DNA of 46,094 nucleotides from a candidate division WOR-3 bacterium (GCA_039801905.1 JBDRVQ010000013.1:1-46094); one strand, 5' to 3'; numbered from the stretch's first letter, positions 1-8,386 are shown. The notes: a model not told the origin generated them from the sequence alone. Program-made: numbers and translations.

Positions 1-331
1 TTCTTACTGTCCATTCGTTTAAATTAAGTCGCAAAGCAATCCTTTTTCTTCCCCAATTAGTTTTCTTGTATAATTCCAGTATTTTCTCTTGGATTTCTTT
101 AGGAGTTCTGTTAGGAGAATTATGTGGTTTTCTTGAGAGTTCTTTAAGTTCCTCTTCTCCTTTTTCTTTGTATCTTTTTATCCATTTTCTTAAGGTATTT
201 CGGGAAACTCCGTATTCTCTACTGATTTGGCTTATGTTTTTGCCTTTGTTGTATTCTTCTATCATTTTCACTCTTAAATTAAATCTTGCTTCTTTATTCA
301 TTTTGTTGTATAATTTTTTGTATAGAAACAT
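1..331 (-). CDS. Transposase N-terminal part (IS481/IS3-like), cut by the window edge
   Basis: Reading the minus strand from ATG at 331 gives an open frame of 110 codons to the left edge. It starts MFLYKKLYNKMNKEARF and continues with a helix-turn-helix (ISQISREYGVSRNTLRKW), then a basic linker (LSRKPHNSPNRTPKEIQ) and WGRKRIALRLNLNEWTV. This is the usual N-terminal DNA-binding half of transposases that carry a DDE/rve core; the core itself lies outside the window. ATG 331 is chosen because AAAGGGGG sits about 6 nt upstream; an internal ATG at 301 has no such site. A promoter (386-414) precedes it. The plus-strand open frame over the same bases is hydrophobic and is a shadow. Whether the element is intact cannot be judged here. 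Confidence 0.8.
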   Translation of the reverse strand, partial: MFLYKKLYNKMNKEARFNLRVKMIEEYNKGKNISQISREYGVSRNTLRKWIKRYKEKGEEELKELSRKPHNSPNRTPKEIQEKILELYKKTNWGRKRIALRLNLNEWTVR

Positions 332-385
332 AGGCGCCCCCTTTTTAATTCTCTTACTCTTTTAATTCTTTTTTGAACGCCTATT

Positions 386-414
386 ATTTTAAGAAACTTA
401 TTAAATAATTTCAA
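386..414 (-). promoter_or_regulatory. Promoter of the transposase gene
   Basis: On the minus strand, TTGAAA (414-409) is followed after 17 bp by TAAAAT (391-386). The predicted start near 379 leaves a leader of about 48 nt with a GGGGG ribosome binding site before ATG 331. Confidence 0.5.
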
Positions 415-443
415 CACATCTACTACCTTAATACCCTTATTAA

Positions 444-465
444 CCTGGTAACCATGTCTTAACAC
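444..465. repeat. Possible terminal inverted repeat of the left-edge insertion sequence
   Basis: Read on the minus strand, this stretch begins TGTGTTAAGACATGG. It lies upstream of the transposase promoter, where one element end must be, and the leading TGT is common for IS481/IS3-type ends. The other end is outside the window, so the pairing cannot be tested and the boundary is a guess. Confidence 0.25.
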
Positions 466-486
466 ATTTACTATATATATTTGTGC

Positions 487-514
487 TTGACATTTGACCT
501 TTTTTTATTATACT
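487..514 (+). promoter_or_regulatory. Sigma-70-type promoter for the envelope cluster
   Basis: TTGACA (487-492), 16 bp, TATACT (509-514). Transcription would start near 521, about 49 nt before the lipoprotein ATG at 570, which has a strong GAGGGGGG ribosome binding site. Confidence 0.75.
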
Positions 515-569
515 TTTTAGTTATGTCTATTTTATTAAAAGTCTTGGGAAAAGATTTGAGGGGGGATTT

Positions 570-1121
570 ATGAAGAGACTTTTCCTTCTATTTTTTATCC
601 CGACTCTCTTTTTTATCGGTTGTAAGAAAATTGGCGGGCTCTCCGTCGTCTCGGTAAATAACAATAAGCCCCTAATCGCCGATGTGATTAAAATCGTTCG
701 GGTAGGAGAGGAAGAAGAAGAAGTGATTATGGAATATACGGTACCAGTGGAATTTGTCTATACCTATGCTGGTTATGGCTTACCGACCAATAACCCATAT
801 ACCGCCCAACTTACTGAATATAAGATAGAATACTTCCAATACGATGAGAAGGGAAAGAAGAAAAAGTTCGGAGAAACCGGTGAGGTGATCAAAGGGGAAT
901 GTCAGGTTGAAATCCCAGCGGATATTGAAGGGAAGAATACGGTAGTTGCTCATTTTAAGGTCAATCCCTCCTGGTGGACTGATAAGTATTTAGGCGATTT
1001 GATAGAGGGGATTCAATTAGTTGCCTATTTTACCTTTACGGGAAAAGAGAAATTGACCGGGGAAGAAGTAAGCTGCGAGGCGAAACTGACGATTAATTTT
1101 GCCGACTATTATCCTGATTAA
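570..1121 (+). CDS. Lipoprotein of unknown function
   Basis: A 183-residue protein. The N-terminus is a lipoprotein signal (MKRLFLLFFIPTLFFIGC), with the lipobox FIGC predicting lipidation at Cys18. The mature part is rich in Lys, Glu and Tyr and looks beta-stranded; no domain is recognised. The start is secure: GAGGGGGG lies just upstream and a consensus promoter sits 49 nt before. It is the first gene of the envelope cluster and is followed 50 nt later by the OmpA-like gene, so a role at the outer membrane is likely by context only. Confidence 0.85.
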   Translation: MKRLFLLFFIPTLFFIGCKKIGGLSVVSVNNNKPLIADVIKIVRVGEEEEEVIMEYTVPVEFVYTYAGYGLPTNNPYTAQLTEYKIEYFQYDEKGKKKKFGETGEVIKGECQVEIPADIEGKNTVVAHFKVNPSWWTDKYLGDLIEGIQLVAYFTFTGKEKLTGEEVSCEAKLTINFADYYPD

Positions 1122-1125
1122 TTAG

Positions 1126-1144
1126 AAGAGAAATTCTTTCTCTT
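1126..1144 (+). other. Perfect 8-bp hairpin between lipoprotein and ompA-like gene
   Basis: AAGAGAAA, loop TTC, TTTCTCTT. It lacks a U-run, so it is more likely an mRNA processing or stability element, or a weak attenuator, than a terminator. Function is inferred from position only. Confidence 0.35.
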
Positions 1145-1171
1145 AGGCCTTAAAAGTCCGTTGGGGGAGAT

Positions 1172-3037
1172 ATGAAGAAGTTATTAACTCTTTTATTTAT
1201 ATTTGCTCCTCTCTTTCTTTTTAGTTATACGGGTATGGGCGGCGGTCGGGGACATTTTTTCGTTCAGGATGCTTTAACTCAAGGACCGGGTTTCTTGACT
1301 TTAAGTCTTCATACCCTTTCCCGACGCCAAAAGCCTGAGACAAGCTTCTTCTATACCGATATGCTTTTAGCCCTCACCTATTCGCCGATTGACTATTTTG
1401 AAGCATCCCTATCTGGCGGTGGTATCTTTTTAGACTACCCCTTTGAAAATTTTGCTTCTTCTTGGCACGATTTGACCCTTAAAGGGAAATTGACCTTCCC
1501 CTTGATAAAAGTCTTTAAGCCCGGCTTCATTCTCGGTTACAATTTCCCCCGGGATACAGTTTATGACACGCTTGGCTTAGCAGTAAAAAAGGGTTTGGAA
1601 TATACCGGGGCGGTAAACTTAAAATTTTCTGATTTATTTCCACCCTTACCTTCTTTACTCTTCAACTTCGGAAGGTATAAAGATGAATTAGACTCTGGAC
1701 ATACCTATTTCGGCGCCAGTTTGGAATTGGCAGCAAGAAGTCTCCTCTTCTTTGGGGAGTATCATAAGGTAGGCGAACTAACTCGTTTGACACCCGGAAT
1801 AAAAATCTTCTCTCCCAGTCTTTCCTTTGATTTCGGTTGGAGTTTTCTCTTTTTGCCGAATAAGGAGAGAAGGAATCAACTCTCAATCGGTTTCACCTAC
1901 CTCACACCGTTCCTGCGGGTGACCACACCCACCGGAAGGATTGTCGGAAAGGTTTTCTCCGCTACAACCCATCAACCAATCCCAGCCACTATCTCCTTTC
2001 CGGAAAATCCCAAATTGAAGCCAATCGCTAATGACCCAACTACGGGTCTCTATGAGGCGACAAAAATTCCAGAAGGAACAATCGTGGTGGAAGTTTTTAG
2101 TGAAGGTTACTTTAAGGAGTATTTACCAGTAACCGTAAAGAAGGATATGACAATCACTCAGGATTTCTACTTAAAACCGGTGAAGGTATTCGGTCAATTG
2201 GCAGGTAGGGTCTATGAAGCAAATACTGGTAAGCCCTTAGCCGCGCGGCTCTCCTTCCCCAATACCGATCTCCCTCCTATCTTCTCCGACTCGCTCACGG
2301 GTAGCTTCCGTTTATCAGAGGTCCCAACCGGGGTTTTAGTTGTGGAAGCGGAAAAGGAAGGATATTTTAAGCATTCGGTGAGCGCAACCATCAGAGAGAA
2401 TGAATTAACCTCTCTGGAAATCCCCCTCTCGCCATCTCTTTTTGTGAGTGTGGTTACGGGTAAGGTCTCAGACAAAAAGACCGGAGAAGGGATTGCCGCG
2501 GAGATTATATTTGAAGGAGCGGCAATTCCTCCGGTAAGGACTGACCCCAAGACGGGAATTTATCGGGCAGAATTGCCGGTTGGTACCTACACCGCGGTGG
2601 TGAAGGCGGAAAATTATATAACCCAAACCCTGCCGGTAATTGTGGAGAAAGATAAAGTAACCGAGAAGAATTTCTCTCTGGTGAGTGTGGGTATGACTAT
2701 TACCTTAAAGGTCCTCTTTGACTTCAATAAGGCGACAATCAGACCGGAATCCTACCGGCTCTTAGATGAGGCGGCGCAGATTCTAAAAGATAATCCGAAG
2801 ATCAAGGTTGAAATTCAGGGGCATACCGACAATATCGGTTCGGACGCCTACAATCAAAAACTTTCGGAAAGGCGGGCACAGGCGGTGGCTAACTATTTTA
2901 TCAGCCAACACGGAATTGATGAAAAAAGACTCCGGGTTGTTGGCTACGGAGAGACAAAGCCGATTGCCTCTAACGAGACCGAAGAAGGAAGGGCATTAAA
3001 TAGAAGAGTGGAATTTGTGGTCCTCAGCGAAGAGTGA
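1172..3037 (+). CDS. OmpA-family outer-membrane protein with three carboxypeptidase-regulatory-like repeats
   Basis: 621 residues. In order: signal peptide (about 1-18); a beta-strand-rich segment with many alternating aromatic residues (about 25-250), probably an outer-membrane barrel; three carboxypeptidase-regulatory-like beta-sandwich repeats (about 256-338, 345-425, 429-508), each containing a GxVxxxxTGxPI-like start and a VVEVxxEGY-like core; and a C-terminal OmpA peptidoglycan-binding domain (about 510-621). The last domain shows VLFDFNKATIRPES, IQGHTDN and the NRRVEF ending typical of the family. It probably anchors the outer membrane to peptidoglycan, which fits the peptidoglycan-active genes immediately downstream. 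The start has a GGGGGAG ribosome binding site. The stop overlaps the next gene (TGATG). Confidence 0.9.
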   Translation: MKKLLTLLFIFAPLFLFSYTGMGGGRGHFFVQDALTQGPGFLTLSLHTLSRRQKPETSFFYTDMLLALTYSPIDYFEASLSGGGIFLDYPFENFASSWHDLTLKGKLTFPLIKVFKPGFILGYNFPRDTVYDTLGLAVKKGLEYTGAVNLKFSDLFPPLPSLLFNFGRYKDELDSGHTYFGASLELAARSLLFFGEYHKVGELTRLTPGIKIFSPSLSFDFGWSFLFLPNKERRNQLSIGFTYLTPFLRVTTPTGRIVGKVFSATTHQPIPATISFPENPKLKPIANDPTTGLYEATKIPEGTIVVEVFSEGYFKEYLPVTVKKDMTITQDFYLKPVKVFGQLAGRVYEANTGKPLAARLSFPNTDLPPIFSDSLTGSFRLSEVPTGVLVVEAEKEGYFKHSVSATIRENELTSLEIPLSPSLFVSVVTGKVSDKKTGEGIAAEIIFEGAAIPPVRTDPKTGIYRAELPVGTYTAVVKAENYITQTLPVIVEKDKVTEKNFSLVSVGMTITLKVLFDFNKATIRPESYRLLDEAAQILKDNPKIKVEIQGHTDNIGSDAYNQKLSERRAQAVANYFISQHGIDEKRLRVVGYGETKPIASNETEEGRALNRRVEFVVLSEE

Positions 3038-3891
3038 TGGGAATTGGCTTAACTCTCTTTCTCTTCTCCTTTCGCCTCCTCATTGGTGGTTTGGAATACG
3101 AATGGGGGGTTATTGGCCGTTTCCTTCTCCCCGAAGAGAAGATGGCGATAAAGATTCTCGCTGATGAGGAAAATTGCCATTTCGGTTGGATAATGTCGGA
3201 TGGTGAATTGGCGGATGTCTCCCCTACGGAAAAAGTATACATCGCCCCTTCTCAGCCCGGTTTTTATACGATAGTGGTTTCTGATGGTAAAGAGAGGAAG
3301 CGAATTAATATCTTTGTTATGCATCCCTTCTCCTGCCTCAAAAATCGGAAACTGAACGGATTTCTGATTGGTCGTTATCCAAGTTTTTCCCCCCACCCTA
3401 ACTTACAAGGGGTGAAGGGTTTTATAGAACTGAAAAAAGAGTGGGAGGATATCTTCGTCTCCCCTCACTATCAGATAAAAGAGTTTACCCATACTCCCTA
3501 CCTCACCCTGCGGGAGGAGTTGGTTTATAAGTTAGAACTCTTAAACGAGAAGGTCGCCTCTCGCTACGGAGTTGAGAAATTAAAGATTGTCTCCGGCTTC
3601 CGGACGCCAGCCAAGAATTACAATGCTGGGGGCGGTAGAAATAGTGCCCATATCTACGGAGGCGCCGCGGATGTGACTCTTGATGCCGATGGGGATGGCG
3701 ATATTGATGACTTAAACCGGGATGGCCGGCGAAATAGCCGGGATTCTAAACTTATTTGCTCCTTGGTGGAAGAATTGGATAACGAGTTGGCGAATAAATA
3801 TCCCCAACTGGTGGGCGGTTTGGGCTGGTATCGCCGGCGGGATTTTATCCACATTGATGTGAGGGGGAAAAAGGATCGCTGGCGAAGATAG
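3037..3891 (+). CDS. M15-family (VanY/DacA-like) D,D-peptidase, exported
   Basis: 284 residues with a hydrophobic N-terminus (GIGLTLFLFSFRLLIGG). A middle segment (about 30-95) looks like an Ig-like beta domain. The C-terminal half carries the M15 zinc signature: SGFRTPAKNYNAGG, NSAHIYGGAADV (His and Asp ligands) and DFIHIDVRG (the last His). The insertion DADGDGDIDDLNRDGRRNSR between them looks like a calcium-binding loop. Family members cleave D-Ala-D-Ala or other peptide-stem bonds of peptidoglycan. ATG at 3037 overlaps the OmpA stop (TGATG) and has GAAGAG upstream; a GTG at 3034 is possible. The two L,D-transpeptidase-like genes follow at once, making a wall-remodelling group. Confidence 0.87.
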   Translation: MGIGLTLFLFSFRLLIGGLEYEWGVIGRFLLPEEKMAIKILADEENCHFGWIMSDGELADVSPTEKVYIAPSQPGFYTIVVSDGKERKRINIFVMHPFSCLKNRKLNGFLIGRYPSFSPHPNLQGVKGFIELKKEWEDIFVSPHYQIKEFTHTPYLTLREELVYKLELLNEKVASRYGVEKLKIVSGFRTPAKNYNAGGGRNSAHIYGGAADVTLDADGDGDIDDLNRDGRRNSRDSKLICSLVEELDNELANKYPQLVGGLGWYRRRDFIHIDVRGKKDRWRR

Positions 3892-3895
3892 AAGA

Positions 3896-4570
3896 GTGCC
3901 CGTCCATCTCACATCCTTCCTTCTCCTCCTCTTCTCCTTCTTCCTTTTTTTCTTAGGGGAATTAATCTTCCCCTTAGAAAGGAGCATCCGTTTTAATATC
4001 ATCGCCCGGGGAAAGGCGATTATCAATTACCGAAAAGGGATTAAGGAATTGAAAGAAGAGTTGAAAAGAAGTAAAGAGAGGCTTTCGCTTTTGGAAAGCG
4101 AAGCCGAGAGTCTAAAAGTTATCCCAGAGGAGGACTATTTGGTTATTGACCTTCTAAGGAATCGCCTCTTTTGGAAAAAAGGGGAAAAGACCTTACGCGA
4201 GATTTTAATCTCCACCGGCCGGGGAGATTCTTTAATTTCCGGGAAGAAAAAGTGGGTCTTTAAGACACCGACCGGAATTCTCCGCATCTTATGGAAGATA
4301 AAAAATCCAATTTGGTATAAACCGGATTGGGCTTTCCTGGAGGAGAAGAAACCAATTCCCCCTCCCAATTCTAAAGAGAGGTTGGTTCGGGGAATGCTTG
4401 GAGATTATGCCTTGGACTTGGGAGGAGGGATTCTAATCCACGGTACGCCTTATGAACATCTCTTAGGAAGAAGCGTCAGTCACGGTTGCATCCGGGTGGG
4501 TAAGGAAGATATTAAATTTCTATATGAGAACTGCCCGGTGGGAATGAAGGTTTATATTTATGGGAGATAG
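3896..4570 (+). CDS. L,D-transpeptidase (YkuD domain), membrane-anchored
   Basis: 224 residues from GTG 3896, 4 nt after the M15 gene. A membrane segment (about 5-22, LTSFLLLLFSFFLFFLGEL) is followed by a short charged coiled coil (about 47-72) and a YkuD domain. The active-site signature is intact: IHGTPYEHLLGRSVSHGCIR, with the two His residues and the catalytic Cys. These enzymes make 3-3 cross-links in peptidoglycan or attach proteins to it, acting in the periplasm. The end overlaps the next gene by 11 nt, and that gene is a diverged copy of this one. Confidence 0.88.
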   Translation: MPVHLTSFLLLLFSFFLFFLGELIFPLERSIRFNIIARGKAIINYRKGIKELKEELKRSKERLSLLESEAESLKVIPEEDYLVIDLLRNRLFWKKGEKTLREILISTGRGDSLISGKKKWVFKTPTGILRILWKIKNPIWYKPDWAFLEEKKPIPPPNSKERLVRGMLGDYALDLGGGILIHGTPYEHLLGRSVSHGCIRVGKEDIKFLYENCPVGMKVYIYGR

Positions 4571-5207
4571 GAGAAGTTTCTTCTTCATCATTGCCGCCTT
4601 TTTATTTAGTCTCTCACTCATTCGGCTCTTTGAGGGGATAATCAAAAGAGAATTGAGAAGCGAATGGGAAGACCTGAAGGAGGAATATGCCCTTCTTCTT
4701 AAAGAGAAGGAGCAATTGGAAGAGGAGATAAAAAGGAGAGAAGGAGAGAAGATACTTTTGTCTTTGCAGAAGGAGACGGCAGCAAAGAAAGAGCCTTACT
4801 TACGAATCAACCGGAAAGATAAAATTGCCCAACTAAAAATGGAGGATAAAACCCTAAGAGAGATGCGTTTTTCCGTAAAGGGAAGGAGAGCGATTGCCGG
4901 AGAGGTGCTTTTGCCGAGTGGTATCTTACAGGTGAAAGAAAAGATGGCTGGGGTTTCTTTTTATATCCCCGATTGGATTTATGAATTATTGGGCAAGGAG
5001 ATACCTCAGGATACTTTAACTCGGAAGGTAAAAGATGCCTTTGGCAAATACTGCCTCTCTTTGGGTGGCGATATCTGCCTTTCGGGAAAGATAAGGGAGG
5101 AAGTACCGGATGGCGCCTTAGACTTAATTTATTTAGAGTTTGAGGATGGAGACATTGAGGCGATTTATAATACACTAAAAGATGGTGCTTCGGTCTTTTT
5201 CTATTGA
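4560..5207 (+). CDS. Catalytically dead L,D-transpeptidase paralogue, membrane-anchored
   Basis: 215 residues with the same plan as the preceding gene: membrane segment (about 6-24), charged coiled coil (about 30-75), then a YkuD-like fold. The copies can be aligned by eye: DKTLREMRFS matches EKTLREILIS, LPSGILQV matches TPTGILRI, FYIPDWIYELL matches IWYKPDWAFLE, and YCLSLGGDICLSG matches YALDLGGGILIHG. The catalytic His (IHG to LSG) and the SHGCIR motif (LDLIYLEF at that place) are gone. It is therefore predicted to be a pseudoenzyme, perhaps a partner or regulator of its active neighbour. The reading frame is intact and codon use is normal, so it is not a decaying gene. The stop TGA lies inside the -35 box of the next promoter. 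Confidence 0.75.
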   Translation: MGDRRSFFFIIAAFLFSLSLIRLFEGIIKRELRSEWEDLKEEYALLLKEKEQLEEEIKRREGEKILLSLQKETAAKKEPYLRINRKDKIAQLKMEDKTLREMRFSVKGRRAIAGEVLLPSGILQVKEKMAGVSFYIPDWIYELLGKEIPQDTLTRKVKDAFGKYCLSLGGDICLSGKIREEVPDGALDLIYLEFEDGDIEAIYNTLKDGASVFFY

Positions 5208-5231
5208 CAAAAGGAAAAAATTTTTTATAAT
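5204..5231 (+). promoter_or_regulatory. Consensus sigma-70-type promoter
   Basis: TTGACA (5204-5209), 16 bp, TATAAT (5226-5231), both hexamers perfect. The -35 box contains the TGA stop of the upstream gene. It drives the secreted protein at 5256, which has a GGAGGG ribosome binding site. Confidence 0.85.
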
Positions 5232-5255
5232 TCATAACTAAATGATGGAGGGCAT

Positions 5256-6971
5256 ATGCTAAACATCTTTTTACTTTTTTTAATAAGTATTTCAAATCCG
5301 GTCACTACTCCTTCCCCGCCAGTTTTTGGGGTTGGAGGACCTGATGCCTACGGATATCGCTGGATTGATTCCGATACCACCGCTCCCGGGGCTCCGGTTT
5401 ATAATTGGATTGATATCACCGGAATTGGCGATACGATAAGGGGATTAGCAGACGATAATGTCGTCGGTCCTTTTCCGATTGGCTTTGATTTCCCCTATTA
5501 CTGGTATACCGTAAATAGTTTTTTCGTCGGTTCTAATGGCTATATCGCCTTTGGGGATAATTTCCTCTCCGCCCATCCGTTCCAGAATTTCCCCAACGCC
5601 GCCCGTCCCAATAATACCCTCGCTCCTTTGATGTGTGACTTAGATTTTTCCGCTGGTTCTCCCTTATGTATGTATTGGACCAATAATCGTGATACCTGCA
5701 TCATCTCCTATATCAATGTCCCCTTCTGGAATACCGGCGGTTCAAATACCTTCCAGATAATTTTGACCAAGGCTGATTCCAGTATCTATTTCCAATATCA
5801 AACCCAGAATGGTGCTCCTTATAATGGATGGCAATCAACAGGTTCTTCCACCATTGGCATTGAAAATATCACCGGTCGGGTTGGCCTCTCCTATATGCAT
5901 GCCGGGCAACCAACTTACAATATGCCGCACGCCTCTTTGGCGATAAAGTTCTATCCCCCGCCAACAACTGGTTATCAAGTTCGGGATATTGCGGCCTGGG
6001 CGGTGATGAATGATAATAGCGAAGGGGTCTTTGTCCACTTGGGTGATACGGTTTTCCCTCGCGGCAAGGTGAAGAATGCGGGAAATGTCCCAACCGGTAG
6101 TTTTCCGGTCTATTGCCGGATAAGAAGTGGCGCAAATGTGGTCTTTGCGGAAACAATTCAAGTAGCGAGTAGTAATCCGGGTGAGGTGATAAATATCAAC
6201 TGCACCCGCCGCTATGTTCCTACTGCGACCGGACTTTACACGATGGTCATTCGCTCTGCTCTATCCGGTGATTCGGTTCCGAGTAATGATTCCTTTGTCT
6301 TGGAGATGAGGGTGGTTCAATATCCTGGGGAATTACGCTGGGAAGATTTATCAACACCACGGGCGATGTATTACTGGAACGGTCCGGGTGGTTATGGCAA
6401 TAAGTTCTATCCTCCGAGATATCCAGCGAGTGTCACCCAGGCAAAGGTCTATGCCTCTGGCTCTAACACTCCAGTTAGTGTTTTGGTCTTAGACGATAAC
6501 GGTCCGAACGGAGCACCTGGCGATACCCTGTTTATCACTACAATCAATATCTCAACTCAGCAGTGGTATACCGTGAATGTCTCACCAGCGGTGAATATCG
6601 CCAGTGGTGCCTTTTATGTTGGTTGTATCTCAGCGGTTTCTATGGCTCCATCCTTTGGGATGGATACCTTACCACCGGTCTCCCGCCTCGGCTGGGAATA
6701 TACTAACTCCTGGGCACCAAGCCGGCATGCGGCTCAACACGATATTATGATCAGGGCGGTTTGTGATGTGGGAAGTGGTATAAAGGAGATAGTGGGAGAG
6801 AAGGAAATTTCCCTACCACCAACGGTGATGCGGATTAAAGAATTTATCTTAAAGCCTAAATCCCAAATTTATAATGCCTGCGGTCTACCGATGAAAAATG
6901 AGAAATTGACTACTGGCATCTACTTCTTAAAAGAAGAAGGCAAAATCCGGAAGTTAATCTTAGTGGAATAA
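5256..6971 (+). CDS. Secreted protein with a short T9SS-like C-terminal tail
   Basis: 571 residues. A weak signal peptide (MLNIFLLFLISISNP) leads into a large beta-rich, Gly/Asn/Tyr/Trp-rich exported region. It contains the pattern GSNGYIAFGDNF and a later segment (about 240-350) like the CARDB/APHP-type Ig domains found in surface proteins. The last 45 residues (LTTGIYFLKEEGKIRKLILV) match the end of T9SS type A sorting domains, where GxYF[LV] precedes a basic beta strand. No enzyme signature was seen. It is transcribed alone from a perfect promoter and ends at a strong terminator. Likely a surface or extracellular structural protein; the function is unknown. Confidence 0.8.
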   Translation: MLNIFLLFLISISNPVTTPSPPVFGVGGPDAYGYRWIDSDTTAPGAPVYNWIDITGIGDTIRGLADDNVVGPFPIGFDFPYYWYTVNSFFVGSNGYIAFGDNFLSAHPFQNFPNAARPNNTLAPLMCDLDFSAGSPLCMYWTNNRDTCIISYINVPFWNTGGSNTFQIILTKADSSIYFQYQTQNGAPYNGWQSTGSSTIGIENITGRVGLSYMHAGQPTYNMPHASLAIKFYPPPTTGYQVRDIAAWAVMNDNSEGVFVHLGDTVFPRGKVKNAGNVPTGSFPVYCRIRSGANVVFAETIQVASSNPGEVININCTRRYVPTATGLYTMVIRSALSGDSVPSNDSFVLEMRVVQYPGELRWEDLSTPRAMYYWNGPGGYGNKFYPPRYPASVTQAKVYASGSNTPVSVLVLDDNGPNGAPGDTLFITTINISTQQWYTVNVSPAVNIASGAFYVGCISAVSMAPSFGMDTLPPVSRLGWEYTNSWAPSRHAAQHDIMIRAVCDVGSGIKEIVGEKEISLPPTVMRIKEFILKPKSQIYNACGLPMKNEKLTTGIYFLKEEGKIRKLILVE

Positions 6972-6984
6972 ATCCAGCAAAAAT

Positions 6985-7022
6985 AAAAGAGGCGGGAGGA
7001 TTTTCCTCCCGCCTTTATTTTT
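6985..7022. terminator. Bidirectional rho-independent terminator
   Basis: A 10-bp perfect stem (GGCGGGAGGA / TCCTCCCGCC, 6991-7000 with 7004-7013) closes a TTT loop. A T-rich run follows on the plus strand and a matching A-rich run precedes it. It lies between the convergent genes ending at 6971 and 7030, so it can serve both. Confidence 0.92.
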
Positions 7023-7029
7023 AAGAGGC

Positions 7030-8214
7030 TTACTTTTCGCAGATCACCTTCCAGGTTCTATTCGTCTCATTTCCTTTGAGATGGAGGAAGTAGACCCCAC
7101 TCGGATAGTTCTTATTAAGTTTTCCTGTATAATATTTCCCCTTGCCGGAGTATAGATTTTCCACCAACTTGCCACTCACATCATAGAGTGATAAGGAGAA
7201 AAACTCTTCCTTCGGTAAGGAAAGACTAATTTGGGCATCACTCCGGAAAGGATTGGGGAAGACGGTTAAAGTTGGGATATTTTTATTTATTGGTTCGCCA
7301 GCAATTCCGAGATACTGGTTGTAGAAAGATTGCAAGGAGTCGCAATTCTCATAAAAGAGGGCAAGGCTTGTGCCCCCGAGAATGGCAAAGGCGCATTTAT
7401 AACTCTGATCTGGGGCTAAGTCAAAAGGACCGACCGAGGCGCAGACCGACCAGTCGTAGTTTCGGTTTGAGGCATATTTCCGATAGAGTCCTGCCATAAT
7501 CTTATATTTCACTGTGTCATGCATCCCTTGGACTGGATAGACAAAGGTATCGTGATCGGTGCAGTAAAGGTTTGCCCAGGAATTGGGGTAAAGGATTTTT
7601 ATGCCAACGGTTGGGTTATCCGAGGTTGACTGGCGCATCCAGACAACCCTCCTCGCCGTATCAGTCCCCGCTTGGTTGGTATTAGCGGCTCCCATATCAA
7701 AGTCAATGAAGATTCCTGCGTATAAACCATTGACAGGTTCGGTCCCAACATTAGTGTAGGTATATTCAATTATCACACCGTCATCGTATCTGGGGTCAGC
7801 GGTGGCAACACTGTATTGCTCAACCCGGATATTCTTGGGTGTCGGATGGGCACCATCTCTCATCACCCCGCGGTATTCTTCTAAGCCGAGGCGGTTGTAA
7901 TAGTCAAGACTCTCAACGATGGTGAAGTCTCGGGAATCAACCTGGTTTAAGCCGAAGAAGGCATCCGCCACATAGGTTCGGGAGTTCCCTAATGCCATTC
8001 CCCCGAAGAAGAGCCAATTGACACCGGCTCGGGGATACTTAAAGCCAACACCTTGGGTCTGTTGGGAAGAGAGGAAGCCAATGTGACCATAGGCGGTAAC
8101 CGTTAATTGGCAATTACCGGTATCGTGGGTGAGGAAGAGATAGGCCGGGTTTAATGGGGCCGGCTCAATATTTGGTAAAACCTGTAATAAACTAATAATT
8201 AGTAATATAGCCAT
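7030..8214 (-). CDS. Secreted protein with T9SS type A sorting domain
   Basis: 394 residues. An N-terminal signal (MAILLIISLLQVLPN) is followed by a beta-rich region (about 20-300) of unknown fold. The last 80 residues form a textbook T9SS C-terminal sorting domain: TVFPNPFRSDAQISLSLP, then LSLYDVSGKLV and YPSGVYFLHLKGN. In Bacteroidota this domain is recognised after Sec export, and the protein is moved across the outer membrane and often attached to the surface. The start has GGAGG 5 nt upstream and a consensus promoter (8245-8272). The function of the main body is not recognised. Confidence 0.87.
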   Translation of the reverse strand: MAILLIISLLQVLPNIEPAPLNPAYLFLTHDTGNCQLTVTAYGHIGFLSSQQTQGVGFKYPRAGVNWLFFGGMALGNSRTYVADAFFGLNQVDSRDFTIVESLDYYNRLGLEEYRGVMRDGAHPTPKNIRVEQYSVATADPRYDDGVIIEYTYTNVGTEPVNGLYAGIFIDFDMGAANTNQAGTDTARRVVWMRQSTSDNPTVGIKILYPNSWANLYCTDHDTFVYPVQGMHDTVKYKIMAGLYRKYASNRNYDWSVCASVGPFDLAPDQSYKCAFAILGGTSLALFYENCDSLQSFYNQYLGIAGEPINKNIPTLTVFPNPFRSDAQISLSLPKEEFFSLSLYDVSGKLVENLYSGKGKYYTGKLNKNYPSGVYFLHLKGNETNRTWKVICEK

Positions 8215-8244
8215 AACTCCTCCCTCTTACTTTTTCTAATATGT

Positions 8245-8272
8245 ATTTTAAGGGAGAAAATTTTTTTGTCAA
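8245..8272 (-). promoter_or_regulatory. Promoter for the T9SS protein at 7030-8214
   Basis: On the minus strand TTGACA (8272-8267), 16 bp, TAAAAT (8250-8245). The leader of about 24 nt carries GGGAGGAG before ATG 8214. Confidence 0.8.
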
Positions 8273-8350
8273 TAGGAGGTTTTTAGCAAAAATATTTTAT
8301 CCACCTCGGGTAGGAAAACCGGAAATACCAGCGCCCAGTGAAAGATATAT

Positions 8351-8379
8351 TTGACAGATAAAGAATAAACTTTTATAAT
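8351..8379 (+). promoter_or_regulatory. Consensus promoter for the lipoprotein-activator-kinase operon, leaderless
   Basis: TTGACA (8351-8356), 17 bp, TATAAT (8374-8379). Only 7 nt separate the -10 box from ATG 8387, and there is no ribosome binding site, so the mRNA is predicted to begin at or next to the start codon. Confidence 0.85.
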
Positions 8380-8386
8380 AACTCTT

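Noticed and set aside
66-365. Plus-strand hydrophobic open frame of 99 codons
   Set aside because: It is the complement of the minus-strand transposase, which has a clear HTH, promoter and ribosome binding site.
1461-1480. TTGGCACGATTTGACC as a third sigma-54 promoter
   Set aside because: The -12 GC is missing and the site is inside the OmpA-like coding sequence with no gene start after it.
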